Position numbers and translations under genes: made by a program. The notes below the pieces were generated by a model. That model was not told where the DNA came from. It did no database searches and saw only the letters and a list, made by a program, of their open reading frames with translations. 29,921 nt of DNA from a virus. Of the stretch, positions 15,643 through 23,611 are shown in pieces; position 1 is the stretch's first letter; every line of letters starts with the position of its first letter. The DNA lies in IMG/VR virus record IMGVR_UViG_3300033388_002942, positions 1 through 29,921 of that record, one strand, 5' to 3'.

Positions 15643-16055
15643 TGGCAGCAATAACTGAGATAAATCAGATACTTGTGAAAGCTGTTCAAGATGGAAGCTT
15701 TGGGCTTGATATTGCTTTTGAGAATATTAAATTTAATCCAAAAGGCAAAACAGCCTATATTGCATTATTCAATCTAAGATCACCAACCATAATGGCAGAG
15801 CTAGGTCCGATGGGCTGCGACTTACACACTGGCATCATGCAGATTGATGTTAATTATGAGCAGGGCGGCGGCATTGATGAACTGCTAGAAAAGGCAGACG
15901 CTATAAACGCCATCTTCAAAAATGGTGCTACGTTTGCCGGTGCCAATGAAAATGTTAATATAACAAATGTGAGCGCTCTGCCTGCTGTTATTTCGCGTGG
16001 CTGGGCTACCGTATCAATGACAATTGAATACTATGTATTCAGCCAGAGGGTTTAA
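15639..16055 (+). CDS. Tail terminator protein (DUF4128-like)
   Basis: This 138-aa protein overlaps the gp10-like gene by 4 nt. Features of tail terminators include the C-terminal strand VISRGWATVSMTIEYYVFSQRV and a central GIMQIDVNYEQGGGIDELLEKADAI helix-strand unit. It would cap the tail tube at the head-proximal end. Assignment rests on pattern and on order before the tube gene. Confidence 0.78.
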   Translation: MMAAITEINQILVKAVQDGSFGLDIAFENIKFNPKGKTAYIALFNLRSPTIMAELGPMGCDLHTGIMQIDVNYEQGGGIDELLEKADAINAIFKNGATFAGANENVNITNVSALPAVISRGWATVSMTIEYYVFSQRV

Positions 16056-16057
16056 CA

Positions 16058-16588
16058 ATGACAACATGTAACAAGCCAGCAACAGGCGCAGCTAGCGCTA
16101 TGTATTACGTCGAAGAGGTTACATGCGGCGTTACTCCAATTAGCCCAGCGTGGACACTGCTTCACCGTACAAGTGGAAATCTACAGCTAACCAAAGACAC
16201 ACTATCAAGCAACGAACTTGATGGATCACGCGACCGAGCAGATACACGCCTCGGACAAAATCAGACAAGCGGGGACATTGCTGTCGAAATGTCATTCGGT
16301 GCGCACGATGCACTTTATGCGGCGCTGCTTGGCAATACGTGGACCTCAGGAACCGATCAATCAACATTAAGTGTTGATGTGCTGGCTTCTGCTAAAACCT
16401 TTACCCGCGCATCTGGTGATTTTACAACCGATTACAGCGCAGGCGATTTAGTTCAATTCCCAGGGCTGACAGGTAATAACGCTTTGCCATTCATTGCCAC
16501 CACTGTAACAGCTCTTGTAATTACAGGTGCAGCCATTCCAGATGGACAGTTAGCCGATGTACTACAAATACCAGCTTTTCAATTTTAG
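16058..16588 (+). CDS. Tail tube protein, N-terminal part (frame interrupted)
   Basis: This 176-aa frame starts 6 nt after GAGGG. It begins MTTCNKPATGAASAMYYVEE and continues with LLHRTSGNLQLTKDTLSSNE, GDIAVEMSFGAHDALYAALLG, the pattern of Phage_tube_2-like tail tube proteins. Such proteins run on into a SFT(I)E..YPD...G block. Here the frame stops at LQIPAFQF. That continuation is found one base back, in the frame of the following entry. The two parts together would be one protein of about 370 aa. Confidence 0.8.
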   Translation: MTTCNKPATGAASAMYYVEEVTCGVTPISPAWTLLHRTSGNLQLTKDTLSSNELDGSRDRADTRLGQNQTSGDIAVEMSFGAHDALYAALLGNTWTSGTDQSTLSVDVLASAKTFTRASGDFTTDYSAGDLVQFPGLTGNNALPFIATTVTALVITGAAIPDGQLADVLQIPAFQF

Positions 16589-17178
16589 AGCATTACCCCG
16601 ACTTAGATAGCGGCGCAGGTGGTTATATTTTAACCGCTGGCGTTAAGTTCGTTAACCTTGCTTATAACATGGCAGTAAATGCCTTGAATACAGCGACATT
16701 TCAAACGCTTGGCTTGTCACAGGATATTGATGCGAGCTTGCCAGCTGGCTCAACATTCCCAACACCAACAAAGAATGAAATCTATTCAGGTGTTGATGGA
16801 ACCATTCTGGCTGACAATGTAGCGATTGGTTTTGTTACTGGTGTTGATGCAACTACCGACACCGAATCTAGTGCTCAATTTGAATTAGGCGATAATTCAG
16901 TGTCGTTTATTGAGCAGGGCCGTGTTTTATCTGATTTGACGCTTTCTTCATTTTTCACTGATTTTACGGAGCTTACAAAGTTTCAAGATGAAGATGAGGT
17001 CGCTTTAAATCTAATGATGCAATCAGCAGACGGCACTTTAGCCTTTACCTATCCGCGCACGGTTTACACCTCTGGCGCGCCCGATGTTGCAGGCCCAGGG
17101 TCAATTGTTGCATCGTTGGCGGCTTCTGCCTTTGCACCAACCACCGGAACAAGTATTAAAATTCAGCGTTTATCATAG
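16561..17178 (+). CDS. Tail tube protein, C-terminal part (-1 frame relative to the N-terminal part)
   Basis: The frame is open through TSFSILEHYPDLD and GYILTAGVKFVNLAY, then MAVNALNTATFQTLG and a C-terminal region with EQGRVLSDLTLSSFF and a closing IKIQRLS. It lacks a start or ribosome site at its beginning, and the first ATG in frame (16669) lies inside the conserved block. It is therefore the continuation of the preceding frame. The switch must occur between about 16559 and 16586. A C-TTT-TCA stretch at 16575-16581 would allow TTT to slip back one base. An indel in the genome or assembly explains it equally well. Confidence 0.75.
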   Translation, partial: TTNTSFSILEHYPDLDSGAGGYILTAGVKFVNLAYNMAVNALNTATFQTLGLSQDIDASLPAGSTFPTPTKNEIYSGVDGTILADNVAIGFVTGVDATTDTESSAQFELGDNSVSFIEQGRVLSDLTLSSFFTDFTELTKFQDEDEVALNLMMQSADGTLAFTYPRTVYTSGAPDVAGPGSIVASLAASAFAPTTGTSIKIQRLS

Positions 17179-17198
17179 TTGACCGGGTTAACTCCCAG

Positions 17199-17231
17199 GC
17201 TGCCAGTCGTGGTGCTCTCCGCGCTGGCAGC
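17199..17231 (+). promoter_or_regulatory. Stem-loop upstream of the tail chaperone gene
   Basis: An 8-bp perfect stem, GCTGCCAG/CTGGCAGC, has a 17-nt loop and no T tract, so it is not a terminator. It lies 36 nt before the ATG of the next gene and may protect or regulate the mRNA. Confidence 0.5.
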
Positions 17232-17241
17232 TGTCATTCAA

Positions 17242-17261
17242 TTAGGAGAGCTTAGGAGAGC
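17242..17261 (+). repeat. Tandem duplicated ribosome-site repeat (TTAGGAGAGC x2)
   Basis: Two perfect adjacent copies of a 10-bp unit that contains the Shine-Dalgarno core AGGAG stand before the chaperone ATG at 17268. Only the second is at a good distance. AGGA motifs 10 nt apart are also what CsrA-type proteins bind. Confidence 0.7.
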
Positions 17262-17267
17262 AAACCG

Positions 17268-17612
17268 ATGAAAGAATTTTTTACAGTTGAGGCGCATTCA
17301 AAGCCTAAAAAGCTTCCGTTATTCCTGCCTAATGGCGATAAATCAGAACATTACATTATGGTGATTGGTGTTGATTCTACGCCTGCAAGAGAGGCAAAGG
17401 CTGAATCTATCCGGGCAATGGTAGGTGGCGACACATCAAAACAGGATGCGACAAACATCTGGATTTCCGGTTTCATTGAGTCATGGTCATTTGATGAAGA
17501 TTGCACCAAAGAAAACAAACTTAAATTCTTAGAAAATGCGCCATCGATTGCAGAGAAAATAGATATCTTTGCAAGCAATCATAATAATTTTGTAAAAAAG
17601 CAGAAACGCTAG
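17268..17612 (+). CDS. Tail assembly chaperone, short form (lambda G analogue)
   Basis: This 114-aa protein begins MKEFFTVEAHSKPKKLPLFL and ends after AAA-CGC in TAG. Near its end the frame reads GTA AAA AAG, making the heptamer A AAA AAG at 17594-17600. Position between tail tube and tape measure is diagnostic of G/GT-type chaperones, which coat the tape measure during assembly. Slippage there yields the fusion described in the next entry. Confidence 0.85.
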   Translation: MKEFFTVEAHSKPKKLPLFLPNGDKSEHYIMVIGVDSTPAREAKAESIRAMVGGDTSKQDATNIWISGFIESWSFDEDCTKENKLKFLENAPSIAEKIDIFASNHNNFVKKQKR

Positions 17613-17914
17613 TCGCTTATTGTAATAGCTATTTCCCATTACTGAAGCGCAGCGCGGATGGCGTAACAGTTCTGGAAAATTTGAAGGCTGCATCAAAGAG
17701 GGTTCATGTTCCAGAACTTGATTTTGATGAGCCAGATCGGGAAATAATATACATCCTTGATCACTTTTACGAGGTCAAGCAAGCAGCTGGCGTTAAAATT
17801 AGTTATACTGAATTGAAAAATTATTCAGAGATAATGGCGTTTAATTTGCAGCCATTCGAGAATGAGCTAATTATGAGAATAGACGGTATATTCGAGGCTT
17901 CTATAAGTGGTTGA
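17268..17914 (+). CDS. Tail assembly chaperone, -1 frameshift fusion (lambda GT analogue)
   Basis: After slipping on A AAA AAG (17594-17600), ribosomes would continue in the -1 frame at GCA (17600) and read AETLVAYCNSYFPLLKRS, then LDFDEPDREIIYILDHFY, to the stop at 17912-17914, giving about 215 aa. The T part has no suitable start of its own; an ATG at 17681 would cut off conserved N-terminal sequence. A low ratio of GT to G is conserved across long-tailed phages. The T stop overlaps the tape measure start. Confidence 0.85.
17594..17600 (+). promoter_or_regulatory. Programmed -1 frameshift heptamer A AAA AAG
   Basis: The heptamer fits X XXY YYZ in the reading frame of the chaperone gene, and AAAAAAG is the most slippery form known in E. 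coli. The zero-frame stop follows four codons later. Confidence 0.88.
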
Positions 17915-19700
17915 TACTGCCAAGCTAGTCGCAAGAGTTCAGACAAAAGGCGTTACAAAGGCAACGTCTGAGCTAGATAAATTCGATAAATCCGCCAATG
18001 AAGCTGAAGATAGTACCATTAATCTAGGCAAGGCAGCTAAAAAAGCAGGCGGTTTTATTCTTAAGGCTGGCGCGGTAATGGGGGCGGCCGCTACTGCTAT
18101 GGTGCTGATAGCTAATCGCTCAGCGGATGCGCAACGGGAGTGGAAAACCCTTTCTAATATTGCTGGCGACTCAATCACAGAATTTCAGGGCGCAGCATTT
18201 GCGGCTGAGCAGGTCGGAATATCTGCAGAAAAACTAGCCGATATATCAAAAGACACAAACGAAAAACTTGGTGAATTTATTGCAACCGGTGGCGGTGGCT
18301 TTAAAGACTTTTTTGAGAATGTTGCTCCTTTGGTTGGTTTAACCGCTGAAGAGCTGGAAGGGCTTTCTGGTCCTCAAGTATTAGGCAAAGTTAAAAACGC
18401 TATGGATGAGGCAAATGTTAGCCTCGAGCAGCAAAGCTTTTTCTTAGAGTCGATTGCGTCTGATACCACAAACCTGATACCACTATTGGCTAATGAAGGC
18501 GCAGAGCTTGAAAGATTAACTAATAAATACAACGAGCTAAATTCAAGCTTAGCTCTCACTGGAACTGCTGATAAGGCTATCAGTGAATTGGCAGAGGATT
18601 TTGACCTACTAGGAAAAACTGCTACAAACTCAATTAATTATATTACCGGAGTTTTAGCGCCTGATATCAGTAAGTTTATAAACTTTATAACTGCAGGCAT
18701 GCCAAAAGCGACACAAGCAGTCGCTAACTTTTTTGATGAATTCCGAGATCCTGAAAACAGGCAGTCCATATTATCTATACAGGAATCAATCAAAGATAAT
18801 TTAAAAGAGATTGATAGAATTTCTCGGTTTGTTGAGGACCCAGGATCAGAAGAAAACGTTGTAAATCTTAGAAATGAAAATATAGAGCTTGAAAAACGAC
18901 TGAAATTACTACAAAAAGAGGCTGAAATTGTAAGTGGTCCTGATGTTGGATTCAAAGAAACATTAGACGGTGGAGATCCGTTTGCAAAGGAGTTAGATAG
19001 AAGAAAAAAACAACAAGATGAAATAGATCAAAAAGAAAAAGAGCGATTAGACAAGGAACGTGAAAGCCTTGATCTAAGAAGAAAGATGGCAAGAGATTAC
19101 GAGGATGCAGAGCTAGAGTCAGAACAAAATTTTCAGGATCGAAGAAAGGCGGCAATTGATCAAGGGTTCAATGATATTATCTCTTTGTCAGGAACTAAGA
19201 ATAATACTCTGTTTAAAATCTCTCAAGCGGCTGCTATAGCGCAAGCAACACTAAAAGCACCAGAAATAATACAAAATGCTTTAGCAGTTCCGCCTTATCC
19301 GCTGGGCGTGGCGCTTGCGGCGGCTGCAGCAATTTCAACCGGAGCAAATATAGCTGCAATAGCCTCCACTAAGCCACCAAGCGCAAGAGCACAGGGCGGC
19401 CAATTTGATAGAGGTCAGGATTTATTAGTCGGTGAGAAAGGGCCGGAGCTTGTAAGGTTTAATAGTGGCGGCCGCATTGCAAATGCAACAGATACGGCAG
19501 GTATGGGCGGCGGCGGATCGGTGCCGGTTAAAATAATTAATCAAACATCGGCGAAAATAGATAACGCACAAGCCACGCTTAGCAAAGGGGAGGTTGTTGT
19601 TATTGTGAGAGAAACCGTTAATAGTGATCTGCATAGCCCGAATAGCCAATTAAATAAAGGGCTTGATTCGACACGCGACGCGCCGAGGCTTAGATCATAA
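17907..19700 (+). CDS. Tape measure protein
   Basis: This 597-aa protein starts at a GTG overlapping the chaperone stop, with GAGG upstream. The N-terminus is helical (VARVQTKGVTKATSELDKFD), followed by a hydrophobic segment (AGGFILKAGAVMGAAATAMV). A central coiled coil is rich in K, E and D (about 365-410). A second hydrophobic Ala-rich region (YPLGVALAAAAAIST) and the terminal ARAQGGQFDRGQDLLVGEKG, GPELVRF motif are typical of tape measures. By the usual rule of about 0.15 nm per residue it predicts a tail of roughly 90 nm. Confidence 0.93.
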   Translation: MVDTAKLVARVQTKGVTKATSELDKFDKSANEAEDSTINLGKAAKKAGGFILKAGAVMGAAATAMVLIANRSADAQREWKTLSNIAGDSITEFQGAAFAAEQVGISAEKLADISKDTNEKLGEFIATGGGGFKDFFENVAPLVGLTAEELEGLSGPQVLGKVKNAMDEANVSLEQQSFFLESIASDTTNLIPLLANEGAELERLTNKYNELNSSLALTGTADKAISELAEDFDLLGKTATNSINYITGVLAPDISKFINFITAGMPKATQAVANFFDEFRDPENRQSILSIQESIKDNLKEIDRISRFVEDPGSEENVVNLRNENIELEKRLKLLQKEAEIVSGPDVGFKETLDGGDPFAKELDRRKKQQDEIDQKEKERLDKERESLDLRRKMARDYEDAELESEQNFQDRRKAAIDQGFNDIISLSGTKNNTLFKISQAAAIAQATLKAPEIIQNALAVPPYPLGVALAAAAAISTGANIAAIASTKPPSARAQGGQFDRGQDLLVGEKGPELVRFNSGGRIANATDTAGMGGGGSVPVKIINQTSAKIDNAQATLSKGEVVVIVRETVNSDLHSPNSQLNKGLDSTRDAPRLRS

Positions 19701-20173
19701 TGGCAACTTTTCCAAGTACGTTAAAACCGTCTATAACTAATGGCTACGGCTTTGGCGCGCCTGATAACGTAATCACCCAGCAAGTGCAGGGCGGTGACCC
19801 GCTTAACATGCTGGACTATAGAACCGGTCCGGTATCATTTAATGTTGCCATGGCATTAGATCCGCTAAGGTTACAAGTATTTCAGGACTTCTATTTTGGT
19901 AAAATTAATTCAGGTGCTGATAAATTTACAATGGTCTTGGATTCTGGAAACGGGCTTGAAGATCATACGGTTAAGATTGATACAACGTCACTGAGGTTTA
20001 ATGGTGATAGAGCGCCAATATGGTCTGTATCTTTTACTATAATTGCAGAGACTACGCCATTTCAAGAAAACCCATTCGGAGGCGATTTGTCCGATTTATA
20101 CGATGAGTATGGCAACGACTTACCAGCTTTATTAGAGCAGCTAGAAATACTTGCGCTGATTGATCTACCATGA
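19700..20173 (+). CDS. Distal tail / minor tail protein
   Basis: This 157-aa protein starts on TAATG. It has FPSTLKPSITNGYGFGAPDN, GPVSFNVAMALDPLRLQVF and WSVSFTIIAETTPF, a pattern common to minor tail proteins encoded right after tape measures (lambda M or phage tail protein family). It would connect tube tip and hub. No enzymatic motif is seen. Confidence 0.75.
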   Translation: MATFPSTLKPSITNGYGFGAPDNVITQQVQGGDPLNMLDYRTGPVSFNVAMALDPLRLQVFQDFYFGKINSGADKFTMVLDSGNGLEDHTVKIDTTSLRFNGDRAPIWSVSFTIIAETTPFQENPFGGDLSDLYDEYGNDLPALLEQLEILALIDLP

Positions 20174-20667
20174 GTATTGAAGAGGATTTAAGAGTTTTAT
20201 TGTCTACCTATCCAGTAGGCGACTACCTTATTGAAACGATAGAAATATCACATTCATTGTTCACGCAAACATTTTATTTTACTCGCGAACCATTGGGAAT
20301 AACTGCATTTATTGAGGGCGGCATAGAAACAGATTTTGTAGGCGCAAATATTGAAATACGATTAAACTCAACAAAATCTGACCTAGATCAAAATTTCAGC
20401 TTCACATTTTCAGATCTTGATAATGCCCTAGATGATCAGCTTGATTTGATACCGCTGAATAACACAGAAAAGATTGTTTTGAAGTATCGGTCATTCATTG
20501 CCAGCGATTTAAGCGAGCCAGCGCAAGGCCCGATAAACCTAGAAGCGCTTACAGTTAATCAGGAGAAAGGCGTTTTCACCATTGCTGCAGGCGCTCCACA
20601 ACTCAACTGGAATAAAACAGGAATCATTTATAATTATGATGATTTTCCTATGTTGAGGGCCTTATGA
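20170..20667 (+). CDS. Minor tail protein, DUF1833-like (lambda L analogue)
   Basis: This 165-aa protein overlaps the preceding gene by 4 nt. Beta-rich content with YLIETIEISHSLFTQTFYF, NSTKSDLDQNFSFTFSDLDN and KIVLKYRSFIASDLSEPAQG matches DUF1833 tail proteins, which lie before the NlpC/P60-like gene. It is part of the tail tip. Confidence 0.78.
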   Translation: MSIEEDLRVLLSTYPVGDYLIETIEISHSLFTQTFYFTREPLGITAFIEGGIETDFVGANIEIRLNSTKSDLDQNFSFTFSDLDNALDDQLDLIPLNNTEKIVLKYRSFIASDLSEPAQGPINLEALTVNQEKGVFTIAAGAPQLNWNKTGIIYNYDDFPMLRAL

Positions 20668-21050
20668 ATATTTCCAAATATGTTGGAATTCCTTACGACC
20701 TGCACAACAAAAACGGCTTTTGTAATTGTTGGTCTTTGGTTTCGATGGTCTATTTTAACGAGCTAAGCAAGACTATTCCGGAATTTAAAGCCAATTCTAT
20801 CAGAGAGATTGCCGCAACATTTACCGCTGCATTTGCTACCGGTGAGCACGGATTTAAAAAAGTTGATTCATATCAAGATTTTACTGTCGTTGTATTTAAA
20901 AATAAGACAAATAATTACAGTGAGTTTCACTGTGGTATTATGTACAAAAACAAGGTTTTGCATGCGAGCCGTATAGCTAAAGGTGTTGTCTATCAAACGC
21001 TAGATCAGGCTTCGCTAGGGTTTAGACAGGTTGAATTTTGGCAACGATAA
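20664..21050 (+). CDS. NlpC/P60-like tail assembly cysteine peptidase (lambda K-like)
   Basis: This 128-aa protein overlaps its neighbours on both sides. The catalytic cysteine is probably C21 or C23 in NGFCNCWSLVSMVYF, the equivalent of the N-G-x-D-C-W block. The histidine lies in EFHCGIMYKNKVLHA, the H-x-G-I-x block. NlpC/P60 tail proteins cleave peptidoglycan cross-links at DNA injection and are needed for tail-tip assembly. Confidence 0.8.
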   Translation: MNISKYVGIPYDLHNKNGFCNCWSLVSMVYFNELSKTIPEFKANSIREIAATFTAAFATGEHGFKKVDSYQDFTVVVFKNKTNNYSEFHCGIMYKNKVLHASRIAKGVVYQTLDQASLGFRQVEFWQR

Positions 21051-23611
21051 AGCATTATAAAAATGATGCACTTCTCATGGGTGGTCATGAGCTGCATGAA
21101 AATATTGAAAGTGTCGCGCAGTGGATTTTAAACACATTTAACCCAGGCGAAGCATTCTCTGTTTATTGTGGCGAGCCATGCGCAGAGAACCTTATTCCAA
21201 ACACTGCAGAAGATTTAGCGGCTATTGGTGATGGTGAGTATGTAGTAATAGAAACGCCTGCAGGCGGGGCGATTGCTTATGCAATAATAGCTGTAGTTGT
21301 AGCAGTTGCAGTTATCGCGCTCACACCTAAGCCTAACCTTCCTAAGAACGTTAACAGACAGCAAGAAAGCCCAAATAATCAGCTAAGCTCACGATCAAAT
21401 CAAGCAAGGCCGCTGCAAAGAATACCCGACATCAAGGGCGAAGTTTTATCTGTTCCAGATATAATTATGCCTACATATTCAATTTACAGCGCTGATACTG
21501 AGATTGAGCATGGCTTTTATTGTATAGGACGCAAACAATACGATGTTGCCAGCGTTAAAGATGGCGATACGCCTATTGAATTAATCACAGGTTCCGGTGC
21601 TGGTATTTATTACCCGGGCAACAATCCAAATAATTCAGCGCCAGATATTCAGATTGGCGATGAAATTCTCAGAAGTGTTTGCACTCCTTACCGGATAAAT
21701 CAAATTAATGGCATAACAATGCCTTCTGATTATGCAGATGAAAAGATTGAGCAGAATAATTTTTGGGTTTACCGAGTAACTGATACAACATTCGGCATTG
21801 CATATACTGCTTTTGGCTCCGGGTCTGAGTGGAGCTCAGTGTATGAAACAGGAACAAATGCAATTCTTGACACCGTTTTTTATGATACAAATGATCTAAG
21901 TGGTGAATTTGAAATAATTGGTAGGTTCTACTTATACCAGATAGGCACAAGTTTTAGGCAGTATTTTATAACACTAGATTTTGGCGCGCCGCATGGAATA
22001 CCGTCGGCAGGGCTTCCTGGATGGGGGCTACCTACCGTTACGCAAACTCAGAGCGTAGCATCATCAACACAGGTCGAGTCTACTGACTGGGCGTACTTTA
22101 CAAAAGAAAAAGCCAGCTCCGTGATATTAAATGTTGTAGCGCCAAACGGCATGTACAAAGATAATGGCGGCGTTGATCTAATAACCAGAACTGTTGATTA
22201 CGAATTTGAGTTGCAAGAAGTTGACGATACCAATACGGCAATTGGAGTAATAACAACGATTGAAGATTTTATCCAAGGTAATACCCAAAAGCTGAGAGGT
22301 AAAACAACTGAGCATATCTTTTCCACGCCGAGAAAATTTAGAGCAAGAGCTATCCGGATAACACCCAGAGATACAGCATTTAGCGGCACTGTTGTCGATG
22401 ATATAAAGTGGGAGGATTGCTACGCAATAATCAATCTTGATAATAGTCACGATTTTGGCGATGTAACCCTAATTCAAACAAAGACACAGGCAACGCCATT
22501 TGCAACAGCCGTAAAAGATCGACAGCTGAACTGCATAGCAACTGAAATGCTAAATGTTTATGAGGGTTTTGGTACATTTAACAGCTCACTTACACCTAAT
22601 AACAATGCAATACAGTCATTTATTAAGGATTCTATTGATCCTGTTATTGGTAATAGGTCGCTAAGCGAGATTGACGCTGACGGATTGCTTGATATAGATC
22701 AAGAAATAAATGATTATTTCAGCGCCATAGGACAGACAGAGTTTTCATATACCTACGATTCAACAGATGTTAGCTATCAGGATTATGCGCAGCAGGCTCT
22801 AAACGCCATTAATTGCATTGGGTATCGTGACGGCTCAATAATTAAAGCCATTTTTGAAAAGCCTGTAGATTCACCATCAATACTATTTACACATAGAAGT
22901 AAAATTCCAGGCACTGAGCGCTATTCAAGAAACTTTAATCAATCAGAGCTAAATGACGGCGTTGAGTTTAATTGGGTAGACCCTGATACGAATACAAACG
23001 AAACGATTTATATCCCTGCAGATAAAAGCGCAGTTAATCCAAAGCAATTTAATATACCTGGCATAAGAAATTATCAGCAGGCGATGATTAGAGCCAATAG
23101 AGAATACAATAAAATCAGGCTTGCAAAGGTTAGCTTGAGTTTGTCTGTTGCCGCTGAAGGTCGCTACGTTCTACCTAATGACGTTATTGCAGTGGTGAAG
23201 GGAAGTAGGGTATACACTGAGGACGGCGAAATATTAGCGCAAAATGGGCTTATACTTACGTTGAGTCAGGATGTTGAGTTCCAGCCGCTAGAGGTTCATT
23301 CAGTAACACTGAAAGCCGATGACGGAACAACTGAAAATATTATAGTTACAGCTGGCGCAGAATCAAATCAGGTGATATTGAGCTCTGCACCAGCAATGAC
23401 AATAAGAACGGGCATAGATTCGAGGCGCACAGAGTTTAGTTTTGGCACTGATTCGCGGCATGAGTCGCAGCTATGGCTATCTCAAGAAATAGATGTTTCA
23501 AATAAGCTTGAGGTTGCTTTAAAAGCAATCAACTATGATTTAGGTTATTATGCTGGAGACAGCATGAACTTTTTTGCATTTTCAAATGGTTTCAATGAGG
23601 GCTTTGGCTAA
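21038..23611 (+). CDS. Central tail hub / host-specificity protein (lambda J-like, TipJ family)
   Basis: This 857-aa protein starts at a TTG within the preceding gene. The first ~105 residues form the tail-assembly I-like part with a hydrophobic segment (AIAYAIIAVVVAVAVIAL), then the J-like body (IPDIKGEVLSVPDIIMPTYS, IEHGFYCIGRKQYDV, KIPGTERYSRNFNQSE, then NREYNKIRLAKVSLSL). The fused architecture is common in small siphophages. It forms the tail-tip hub and contacts the receptor or carries the spike. The start codon is unusual but fits the overlap pattern. Confidence 0.88.
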   Translation: MATIKHYKNDALLMGGHELHENIESVAQWILNTFNPGEAFSVYCGEPCAENLIPNTAEDLAAIGDGEYVVIETPAGGAIAYAIIAVVVAVAVIALTPKPNLPKNVNRQQESPNNQLSSRSNQARPLQRIPDIKGEVLSVPDIIMPTYSIYSADTEIEHGFYCIGRKQYDVASVKDGDTPIELITGSGAGIYYPGNNPNNSAPDIQIGDEILRSVCTPYRINQINGITMPSDYADEKIEQNNFWVYRVTDTTFGIAYTAFGSGSEWSSVYETGTNAILDTVFYDTNDLSGEFEIIGRFYLYQIGTSFRQYFITLDFGAPHGIPSAGLPGWGLPTVTQTQSVASSTQVESTDWAYFTKEKASSVILNVVAPNGMYKDNGGVDLITRTVDYEFELQEVDDTNTAIGVITTIEDFIQGNTQKLRGKTTEHIFSTPRKFRARAIRITPRDTAFSGTVVDDIKWEDCYAIINLDNSHDFGDVTLIQTKTQATPFATAVKDRQLNCIATEMLNVYEGFGTFNSSLTPNNNAIQSFIKDSIDPVIGNRSLSEIDADGLLDIDQEINDYFSAIGQTEFSYTYDSTDVSYQDYAQQALNAINCIGYRDGSIIKAIFEKPVDSPSILFTHRSKIPGTERYSRNFNQSELNDGVEFNWVDPDTNTNETIYIPADKSAVNPKQFNIPGIRNYQQAMIRANREYNKIRLAKVSLSLSVAAEGRYVLPNDVIAVVKGSRVYTEDGEILAQNGLILTLSQDVEFQPLEVHSVTLKADDGTTENIIVTAGAESNQVILSSAPAMTIRTGIDSRRTEFSFGTDSRHESQLWLSQEIDVSNKLEVALKAINYDLGYYAGDSMNFFAFSNGFNEGFG

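Noticed and set aside
17681-17914. Separate small gene starting at the internal ATG
   Set aside because: The frame is open upstream to the slippery heptamer and the arrangement fits a frameshift product; an independent start has no ribosome site.
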